Shown here: piece by piece, positions 1-4,681 of the stretch
How positions within the stretch are numbered: position 1 is the first letter of the stretch
Layout of the letters: each line of letters opens with the position of its first letter
Origin: Acidimicrobiia bacterium
GTDB taxonomy: Bacteria; Actinomycetota; Acidimicrobiia; Spongiisociales; UBA5794
DNA: 9,937 bases
NCBI GenBank assembly: GCA_030598905.1
Contig: JAUVPA010000040.1
Span: 1 to 9,937 of the forward strand
Direction: 5' to 3'
Made by a program: the position numbers and the translations under genes
The notes under the pieces: model-generated
Told to the model about the DNA's origin: nothing
The model's database searches: none
Seen by the model: the letters and a program-made list of their open reading frames with translations, nothing else

Positions 1-824
1 CAGCGGCTCTCACCTCCCGGCACCCTGACGGACCCGCCTCCGAACGACTCCTCGACGGCCAGCTGTTCGAACTGGCGCAGCATCTCCGTGCGGTCCTGGC
101 TGGAGAAACCCGAGCAATGGCCGATGAAGTGCAGCTCGCCCGCGTCGTTGAAGAGACCCAGCAGCAGCGACCCGATCTTGCCGCCGTCTTTGTGCACCCG
201 GTAGCCGCCCACGACACAGTCGACGGTTCGGCGATGTTTGATCTTCAGCATCTCTCGCTTGCCGCCGACGTAGACCCCGTCCAGCTTCTTGGCAACGATG
301 CCATCACAACCTGCCGCCTCGAACTCGTCGAACCAGCGCCCGGCAACGTCGATGTCGGTGCTCGACGGTGTCAGGTTCCAGGGGTGCTCCAAGCCGGCCA
401 CGAGAGCTTCCAGACGCTCCCTGCGCTCCATAAACGGTCGATCTCGCACGTCGTCTCCGCCGTCGGCGAGCAGATCAAACGCAACCAGTTCGGCCGGTGT
501 CTCCCCGGCGAGCAGGTTGACGCGAGATTCGGCCGGATGGAGTCGATTCTGCAGAGTGTTGAAGGAGAGCACGGCGTCGACGACGACGACAATCTCTCCA
601 TCGACAACGGTTCCTGACGGAAGCGACTCCAGGGCGGACCGAAGCTCGGGGAAGTAGCGGAGCAGGGGTCGTTGGTTGCGGCTGTCGAGTCGGACGTCGT
701 CGCTCCATGCGACAGCGCGAAAGCCGTCCCACTTCGGCTCGTAGGCCCATCCGGGAGGCTGCGGCATCGTCTCGCGCACCCGAGCCTCCATCGTCTTGAT
801 CGGTGGCGGGAACGGCCAATTCAT
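1..824 (-). CDS. ATP-dependent DNA ligase, LigC-like (C-terminus off the left edge)
   Basis: Seals nicks in duplex DNA through a ligase-adenylate intermediate. The 274 codons visible cover the adenylyltransferase domain and the start of the OB-fold. Motif I is EPKWDGFRA, with the adenylated lysine at K31. R49 (DSRNQ) is the usual arginine, E77 lies in VDGEI, FDLL is at 116-119, CDGIVAK at 173-179 is motif IV, and LKIKH at 193-197 is motif V. In motif IV an aspartate stands where EGIVAK is usual. The OB-fold begins near residue 200 (VDCVVGGYR). No polymerase or nuclease domain is fused at the N-terminus, so this resembles free-standing LigC or the ligase module of LigD. About 80 residues probably lie beyond the window. 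ATG at 824 is chosen because an in-frame stop lies shortly upstream with no ATG, GTG or TTG between. A role in DNA repair, as proposed for mycobacterial LigC, is inferred. It diverges from the amidohydrolase gene. Confidence 0.93.
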   Translation of the reverse strand, partial: MNWPFPPPIKTMEARVRETMPQPPGWAYEPKWDGFRAVAWSDDVRLDSRNQRPLLRYFPELRSALESLPSGTVVDGEIVVVVDAVLSFNTLQNRLHPAESRVNLLAGETPAELVAFDLLADGGDDVRDRPFMERRERLEALVAGLEHPWNLTPSSTDIDVAGRWFDEFEAAGCDGIVAKKLDGVYVGGKREMLKIKHRRTVDCVVGGYRVHKDGGKIGSLLLGLFNDAGELHFIGHCSGFSSQDRTEMLRQFEQLAVEESFGGGSVRVPGGESR

Positions 825-831
825 GAGCGGC

Positions 832-837
832 AGGCTA
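832..837 (-). promoter_or_regulatory. Candidate -10 hexamer for a leaderless ligase mRNA
   Basis: On the minus strand TAGCCT fits the TANNNT -10 pattern. Seven bases separate it from the ligase ATG, so transcription would begin at or next to the start codon. No purine-rich Shine-Dalgarno lies between the hexamer and the ATG, and I see no convincing -35. TANNNT is a weak motif; support comes from the same spacing at two other genes in the window. Confidence 0.4.
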
Positions 838-867
838 TTCGCTCTAGGAGCCCGCTGAGCAGACTCC

Positions 868-873
868 TAGATT
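868..873 (+). promoter_or_regulatory. Candidate -10 hexamer for a leaderless amidohydrolase mRNA
   Basis: TAGATT matches TANNNT and is separated by eight bases from the ATG at 882. The predicted transcript start therefore falls at the start codon. No Shine-Dalgarno is present, which fits leaderless translation. No clear -35 is seen in the 57-bp divergent spacer shared with the ligase gene. Confidence 0.45.
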
Positions 874-881
874 CACCCGAC

Positions 882-1967
882 ATGGCGAAGCTTGTCACTA
901 TTCGCGAGCCCGGAGCCGAGCCGATCCCCCTCGCGATCGACGGTGAGCTGTTCGCCGACCCCGACACCGTCACCATCGACGAGGAGCTCCCCACCGCCGC
1001 TCTCTACGCCCTCCCCGGCCTTGCCGACTGTCACGCCCATCTCGGCATGGTCGGCCTCGGCGAGGCAGGTCCCAGTGACCAGCTGATTCGCGCCAACACC
1101 GTGCGTCATGCCTGGGCCCAGATCGAACACGGTGTGCTGCTCATCTGTGACAAGGGATCCGCCAGCGACGTCACCCTCGAGATCCTGGACACACCGCCCG
1201 AGAAGCGCCCCGAGATCCAAATGGCCGGCCGGATGATCGCTGCCCAGGGCGGCTACTACCCCGACTTCGCGGTCGAGGTCGACGGAGCCGGTCTCGCCGC
1301 GGCCGTCGCCGCGGCGTGTGGTCCGCACGGCTGGGTGAAGATCGTCGCCGACTGGCCGCGTCGCGGAATCGGACCGGTGGCGAACTTCTCTGCGGAGATG
1401 ATCGCAACTGCGGTCGGGATCGCTCACGAGGCGGGATGTCGGGTGGCGGCGCACACGCTGGCTCCTGCCGGCATCGCACCGGTCATCGAAGGGGGCGTCG
1501 ACTCGGTGGAGCACGGACCGTTCATGTCCGAGTCCGATCTGCGCCGCCTCGCCGCTCGGAATGGTTGCTGGGTCCCGACCGTGCTCGGTGTCGAAGCGCT
1601 CGTCGACTTTCTCGGAGAGGAAAGCTCGGGTGGCAGATTGCTCGTCGATGGCCTCAACAACGTGCGTGAGCTGTTGCCGCTCGCAGCGGAGTTGGGCGTG
1701 ACGATCCTGACCGGCACCGACCTCGCCGTCCCCCACGGCCGAGTTGCCGAGGAGGCCGTTCGACTCGCCGACTATGGACTGGACCCCGCGTCCGTCGTCA
1801 AGGCCGCCTCGACGGCGGCCTACGACTACCTCGGAGTCGACCGCGTCCTCGCTCCGGGCGCCCGCGCCGACGCCGTCTTCTTCGCCGAAAATCCCACCGA
1901 AAAGGTGGGAACGCTCACCTCTCCGGTCCTGGTCATCCGCCGCGGAAGACCCGTCTGGCGTATATAA
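882..1967 (+). CDS. Metal-dependent amidohydrolase (imidazolonepropionase/prolidase-like)
   Basis: A 361-residue amidohydrolase-superfamily enzyme, predicted cytoplasmic, that hydrolyses an amide or similar bond at a metal centre. The metal ligands of the superfamily are all visible in order: HAH (H51, H53) after LPGLADC, a lysine in VKIVAD (K153) that could be the carbamylated bridge, H191 in AAHT, H211 in EHG, and D280 in TGTDL. The C-terminus (about 305-361) returns to the small composite beta domain with the usual APGARADAVFF motif. The substrate cannot be told; imidazolonepropionase-like and Xaa-Pro dipeptidase-like members share this pattern. The reading frame stays open upstream to a TTG at 672, but that stretch is antisense to the ligase. 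ATG 882 is preferred because homology begins just after it and a -10-like hexamer sits 8 bp before it. There is no signal peptide and no linked gene that would suggest a pathway. Confidence 0.9.
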   Translation: MAKLVTIREPGAEPIPLAIDGELFADPDTVTIDEELPTAALYALPGLADCHAHLGMVGLGEAGPSDQLIRANTVRHAWAQIEHGVLLICDKGSASDVTLEILDTPPEKRPEIQMAGRMIAAQGGYYPDFAVEVDGAGLAAAVAAACGPHGWVKIVADWPRRGIGPVANFSAEMIATAVGIAHEAGCRVAAHTLAPAGIAPVIEGGVDSVEHGPFMSESDLRRLAARNGCWVPTVLGVEALVDFLGEESSGGRLLVDGLNNVRELLPLAAELGVTILTGTDLAVPHGRVAEEAVRLADYGLDPASVVKAASTAAYDYLGVDRVLAPGARADAVFFAENPTEKVGTLTSPVLVIRRGRPVWRI

Positions 1968-2215
1968 CGGGCCTACCGACCCGCTACGTACGCCGGACGC
2001 GCAGAAAAGGGGCCTAGGCAGAAGGCGAAGAATCGCCTACGATGCCGTTTGCGCTGGTTGGCGCGGCGCTTTTTGTTGCAGCGCTTGCGCCGATTCCCAT
2101 CGAACGACCAACCTTTCCTCGTGTTACGGCTGACGTCCCGAGGACCGGTCGGGAACCGAAATACATCCCAAGTCGTCTTATAAACGAACTACGCCCGGGA
2201 CGGGTGGAACACAAC
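1968..2215. other. Non-coding stretch between amidohydrolase and sigma factor gene
   Basis: No convincing gene. The sigma-factor frame stays open back to an ATG at 2042, and the first 16 or so residues would be hydrophobic. However, third-position base use is not biased toward G/C as in the real genes, and there is no Shine-Dalgarno. A small perfect hairpin lies at 2023-2038 (AGGCGA, loop AGAA, TCGCCT). It has no T-run after it, so it is at best a weak terminator for the amidohydrolase. The right part becomes relatively A/T-rich, consistent with a promoter region. Confidence 0.5.
2152..2180 (+). promoter_or_regulatory. Possible distal ECF-type promoter of the sigma factor gene
   Basis: GGAAC at 2152-2156 and GTCTTA at 2175-2180 are separated by 18 bp, resembling the GGAAC/GTC pattern of ECF sigma factors. 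The spacer is a little longer than the common 16-17 bp. The overlapping TTATAA is an alternative -10. This is weak support only; a more proximal promoter at 2231-2259 fits better. Confidence 0.2.
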
Positions 2216-2230
2216 ACGCTCCCGGAGCGT
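2216..2230. promoter_or_regulatory. Perfect 15-bp palindrome, candidate operator
   Basis: ACGCTCC and GGAGCGT form an exact 7-bp inverted repeat around a single C. It abuts the predicted -35 at 2231, a position suited to an activator or repressor. The regulator family is not recognised. A 7-bp stem with a one-base loop cannot fold well as RNA, so a DNA-binding site is more likely than a terminator. Confidence 0.35.
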
Positions 2231-2259
2231 TTCCCAAACGGAGATTATGTGAATACATT
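2231..2259 (+). promoter_or_regulatory. Candidate proximal promoter of the sigma factor gene
   Basis: TTCCCA (2231-2236, four of six bases of TTGACA) and TACATT (2254-2259, fits TANNNT) are spaced by 17 bp. The transcript would start near 2266, giving a leader of about 22 nt that holds the Shine-Dalgarno for the ATG at 2288. The -10 lies inside the CRP-like palindrome. Confidence 0.4.
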
Positions 2260-2263
2260 CACA
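2248..2263. promoter_or_regulatory. CRP/GlxR-family operator (TGTGA-N6-TCACA)
   Basis: TGTGAATACATTCACA is a perfect 16-bp palindrome and an exact match to the consensus bound by CRP-family regulators, including actinobacterial CRP (M. tuberculosis Rv3676) and GlxR. It covers the predicted -10 of the sigma gene, so binding there would be expected to block transcription. If the distal promoter is used instead, it would act as a roadblock. The regulator gene is not in this window. The match is seen directly; which protein binds is inferred. Confidence 0.6.
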
Positions 2264-2278
2264 AGTACAGCAGTCAAA

Positions 2279-2284
2279 AGGAAG
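2279..2284 (+). promoter_or_regulatory. Shine-Dalgarno that decides the sigma factor start
   Basis: AGGAAG lies three bases before the ATG at 2288 (AGGA core, five-base spacing). A competing site, GGAG at 2240-2243, stands five bases before an in-frame GTG at 2249. That GTG lies inside the CRP-like palindrome and upstream of the predicted transcript start, and the 13 codons from there are A/T-rich at third positions. ATG 2288 is therefore preferred. Confidence 0.6.
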
Positions 2285-2287
2285 AGC

Positions 2288-3214
2288 ATGAGGAAGCTGG
2301 AGCAGCAGCCCATCGAGGTTGGCGACAGCCTGACGCGCTACCTCAGCGAGATCGCCAATCACGAGCTCCTCACGGCCGACGAAGAAGTGGAGCTCGCTCA
2401 GGCACTCGAAGCCGGCCGAGAAGCCGAGGAACGGCTCGCCGCCGTGTCGGTTCGCGGCAAGGAGCGGGTGCGGTTGCAGCTCCTGGTCAAACGTGGCAAG
2501 CACGCGCGTGACCGTTTCACTCAAGCGAACTTGCGCCTCGTTGTGGCGCAGGCCAAGCGGTATCGCAGCCAATACGGCATCGAGTTCATCGACCTCATCC
2601 AAGAGGGCAACCTCGGCTTGATGCGAGCGGTCGAGAAGTTCGACTGGCGCAAAGGGTTCAAGTTCTCGACGTACGCGACCTGGTGGATCCGCCAGTCGAT
2701 GCAGCGTGCCGTGGCTGAGAAGTCGCGCACCGTCCGGCTCCCCAACTCGCTGCACGACACGCTGATGACCCTCAACGGCACTCGCAGCCGGCTTCTCTCC
2801 GAGATCGGGCGCGAACCGACTGCTGAAGAGCTGTCGGCGGAATCGGGTCTGGCGCTCGACGACGTGCTCGAGGCCCAGATGGTCAACGACTCGGTTTCGC
2901 TCGAGGCCCCCGTCGGCGAGGACGGTGCCCAACTCGGGGACTTCGTCGCCCACGACGACGAGGACGATCCCGTCGCCGAAGCTGAGCAGGCCGATGTGAT
3001 CGAAGCTCTTCGCGAGGCGATCGGACGCCTCCCCGAGCGCGAGGCTTACATCCTCGCCATGAGGGTTGGCTTCGAAGACGGGCTGCCCCGCACCCACGAG
3101 GAGATCGGCAGACACCTCGATCTCGGCCCCACCCGGGTCCGCTCGCTCGAGAAGCTGGCGTTGTCCCGGCTGCGTCACCCCGCCTTCGGCCTCCGCCAAG
3201 AAGCGGACTGGTAG
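2288..3214 (+). CDS. RNA polymerase sigma factor, RpoD family group 2 (SigB-like)
   Basis: Directs core RNA polymerase to promoters. The 308 residues are close to actinobacterial SigB in length (about 320) and lack the acidic region 1.1 of housekeeping RpoD. Region 1.2 spans about 13-45. Region 2 (about 75-151) holds NLRLVVAQAKRY, DLIQEGNLGLMRAVEKFD and YATWWIRQ. Region 3 spans about 152-225, and region 4 about 237-298 with the helix-turn-helix near 269-298. Two DNA-contact zones are atypical. In region 2.4, Q139 replaces the residue equivalent to E. coli T440. In region 4.2 the usual RERxRQ reads PTRVRS (281-286), changing the equivalents of R584, E585 and Q589 while keeping R586 and R588. 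It is more likely an alternative group 2 factor than the essential one. No anti-sigma gene is adjacent. Control by a CRP-like protein is suggested by the upstream palindrome. Confidence 0.92.
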   Translation: MRKLEQQPIEVGDSLTRYLSEIANHELLTADEEVELAQALEAGREAEERLAAVSVRGKERVRLQLLVKRGKHARDRFTQANLRLVVAQAKRYRSQYGIEFIDLIQEGNLGLMRAVEKFDWRKGFKFSTYATWWIRQSMQRAVAEKSRTVRLPNSLHDTLMTLNGTRSRLLSEIGREPTAEELSAESGLALDDVLEAQMVNDSVSLEAPVGEDGAQLGDFVAHDDEDDPVAEAEQADVIEALREAIGRLPEREAYILAMRVGFEDGLPRTHEEIGRHLDLGPTRVRSLEKLALSRLRHPAFGLRQEADW

Positions 3215-3224
3215 AAAGTCTCTC

Positions 3225-3295
3225 GTCATTGGTCATTGGCAAGAAGGGTCGCTCCTAAGGGCGGTCCTTCTTGCTAACAGCCAATAGCCAACGAC
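3225..3295. terminator. Long imperfect inverted repeat after the sigma gene; terminator or dispersed palindrome
   Basis: The core is GCAAGAAGG (3239-3247) paired exactly with CCTTCTTGC (3266-3274); the 18-nt interior can extend the stem with several pairs including G-U. Outside it, GTCATTGGTCATTGG (3225-3239, containing a tandem TCATTGG) pairs imperfectly with CCAATAGCCAACGAC (3281-3295), with a six-base bulge. No T-run follows, so it is not a classical intrinsic terminator. Its size and tandem arms suggest a repeated palindromic element that also stops transcription between the sigma gene and fadI. Confidence 0.55.
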
Positions 3296-3334
3296 TAACC
3301 GCTCTAGGCCGGCTCGAAGAGCCACCGGCAGGCA

Positions 3335-3340
3335 TAGAAT
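3335..3340 (+). promoter_or_regulatory. Candidate -10 of the fadI-fadJ operon
   Basis: TAGAAT matches five of six bases of TATAAT. No good -35 stands 16-18 bp upstream. The transcript would start near 3347, giving a leader of about 27 nt with an AGGGA Shine-Dalgarno five bases before the fadI ATG. A short GGCTC-GAA-GAGCC hairpin lies just upstream at 3311-3323. Confidence 0.45.
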
Positions 3341-3342
3341 TC

Positions 3343-3356
3343 TGAACGCTCGCTCA
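3343..3356. promoter_or_regulatory. Near-palindrome over the predicted fadI transcript start, possible TetR-type operator
   Basis: TGAACG and CGCTCA flank a central CT; five of six positions are symmetric. It sits right after the -10 and over the predicted start, where a repressor would act. TetR-family regulators that control fatty-acid degradation genes often bind short palindromes of this kind. That assignment is inferred from position and gene content; no regulator gene is present here. Confidence 0.35.
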
Positions 3357-3373
3357 AGATTCGAGGGATCTTC

Positions 3374-4681
3374 ATGGCACCGAAAAAGCCCGGCGTTGTC
3401 TACGGTCGGCGTGTCGCCATCGTTGACGGACTCCGCACCCCCTTCGCCAAGTCGGGAACGGTCTACCGCGAGATGTCAAGCCTCCAACTCGGCACCGCGG
3501 TCGTCACCGAACTCATGCAAAAGGCGGGAGTCGAAGGTGGCCAGGTCGATCAGGTCGTCTACGGCTCGGTCATCGCCGACATCGGCGCACCCAACATCGC
3601 ACGCGAGGTCGTCCTCGCTGCAGACATGCCACAGTCGGTAGACGCCTTTTCGGTTACCCGGGCGTGTGCCACATCCACCCAAGCGGTCGTCACCGCTGCC
3701 CAGTCGATTCTCCTTGGTGACGCAGACATCGCAATCGCCGGCGGCGTCGACACTCTCTCCCGTCCCCCCGTTCTCTTCTCGGACACATTCGTGGACGCCC
3801 TGATGGACGCCAACGCCTCGAGGGACGTCGGCGGCAAGCTGAAGGCGTTCACAAAGCTCCGCCCGAAGGACCTCGCTCCCCGCCCACCGGCGATCGCTGA
3901 TCGGTCGACGGGCAAGTCGATGGGCGAGTCCGCAGAGGACATGGCAAAAGCCAATGGAATCAGTCGCGAGGCCCAAGACGAGTACGCGCTGCGCTCCCAC
4001 CAGATGGCGGTGGACGCTTGGGAAAAGGGTGTATTCGAGGATGAGGTGATGTCCCTGCCGGTCCCGCCGGGTTACGAAAGGACCGTCTCGCAGGACACAA
4101 TCCCTCGCGCCGACTCGAGCCTCGAGAAACTGGCTTCCCTCCGACCGGTGTTCGACCGTCGCTACGGATCGGTGACCGCCGGCAACAGCTCCCTTCTCAC
4201 CGATGGCGCGTCGGCTGTGCTGCTCATGGAGGCCAAGACGGCAGAACGGCTCGGCTTCGTCCCCCGCGCCTACCTCAGGTCGTGGGCGTTCGCTGCCCTT
4301 GATCCCAACTGGCAACTCCTGATGGGTCCGGCGTTCGCGACACCCATCGCTCTGGATCGCGCCGGGATGACCCTCGACGACATCGACGTGATCGACCTGC
4401 ACGAAGCCTTCGCTGCCCAGATTCTCGCGAATCTCCAGGCCTTCCCGTCCCGAGAGTGCGCCCGCGAGCGGCTCGGACGAGACGAGCCGATCGGGGAAAT
4501 CGATATGGACCGATTCAACCTGTACGGCGGTTCCGTCAGCCTCGGCCACCCCTTTGCCGCCACCGGTGCCCGCCAGATCACAACAATGGCAAACGAGCTG
4601 GTTCGTCGTGACAGCGGGACGGCCCTCGTCACCCAGTGCGCCGCCGGCGGGCTCGGCGCCGCCGTCGTCCTCGAACGCTGA
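3374..4681 (+). CDS. fadI: 3-ketoacyl-CoA thiolase, FadI type
   Basis: Catalyses the last step of beta-oxidation: CoA-dependent cleavage of 3-ketoacyl-CoA to acetyl-CoA and a shortened acyl-CoA, in the cytoplasm. The 435 residues match the FadI/HADHB branch (about 436) rather than the shorter FadA or AtoB thiolases. The nucleophile is C98 in VTRACATSTQ. The FadI-type HEAFAAQ (H343) replaces the NEAFA of other thiolases. GHPFAATGAR (391-400, H392) and QCAAGGLG (C422) complete the active site. The N-terminal half runs to about residue 285 and the C-terminal half follows. The start ATG has AGGGA five bases upstream. The stop TGA shares its last base with the fadJ ATG, so the two are cotranscribed and probably translationally coupled, consistent with a FadJ-FadI complex. 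A TetR-operator-like palindrome precedes it. Acetyl-CoA acetyltransferase is the usual generic label for such proteins. Confidence 0.93.
   Translation: MAPKKPGVVYGRRVAIVDGLRTPFAKSGTVYREMSSLQLGTAVVTELMQKAGVEGGQVDQVVYGSVIADIGAPNIAREVVLAADMPQSVDAFSVTRACATSTQAVVTAAQSILLGDADIAIAGGVDTLSRPPVLFSDTFVDALMDANASRDVGGKLKAFTKLRPKDLAPRPPAIADRSTGKSMGESAEDMAKANGISREAQDEYALRSHQMAVDAWEKGVFEDEVMSLPVPPGYERTVSQDTIPRADSSLEKLASLRPVFDRRYGSVTAGNSSLLTDGASAVLLMEAKTAERLGFVPRAYLRSWAFAALDPNWQLLMGPAFATPIALDRAGMTLDDIDVIDLHEAFAAQILANLQAFPSRECARERLGRDEPIGEIDMDRFNLYGGSVSLGHPFAATGARQITTMANELVRRDSGTALVTQCAAGGLGAAVVLER

Noticed and set aside
117..819. Plus-strand and other-frame open frames over the ligase region.
   Set aside because: They are shadows of the minus-strand ligase, which shows all nucleotidyltransferase motifs in one frame.
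672..881. Upstream extension of the amidohydrolase from TTG 672.
   Set aside because: It lies antisense to the start of the ligase, where the ligase motif I is unmistakable, and the added residues resemble no amidohydrolase sequence.
2023..2038. Small hairpin AGGCGA-AGAA-TCGCCT as the amidohydrolase terminator.
   Set aside because: The stem has only six pairs and no T-run follows. It is mentioned with the intergenic stretch but is too weak for its own entry.
2247..2252. ATGTGA start-stop pair as a regulatory minimal ORF upstream of the sigma gene.
   Set aside because: It falls within the CRP-like palindrome and upstream of the predicted transcript start, so it is probably not transcribed into the leader.
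2042..2287. N-terminal extension of the sigma factor from ATG 2042, with a hydrophobic first segment (possible membrane-anchored sigma factor).
   Set aside because: Third-position base use is unlike the real genes, there is no Shine-Dalgarno, and the stretch contains the promoter and two palindromes. A good Shine-Dalgarno precedes ATG 2288.
2189..3229. A 346-codon minus-strand open frame opposite the sigma factor gene.
   Set aside because: It has no recognisable domain and is a normal antisense shadow in high-GC DNA; the plus strand has full sigma regions 1.2 to 4.
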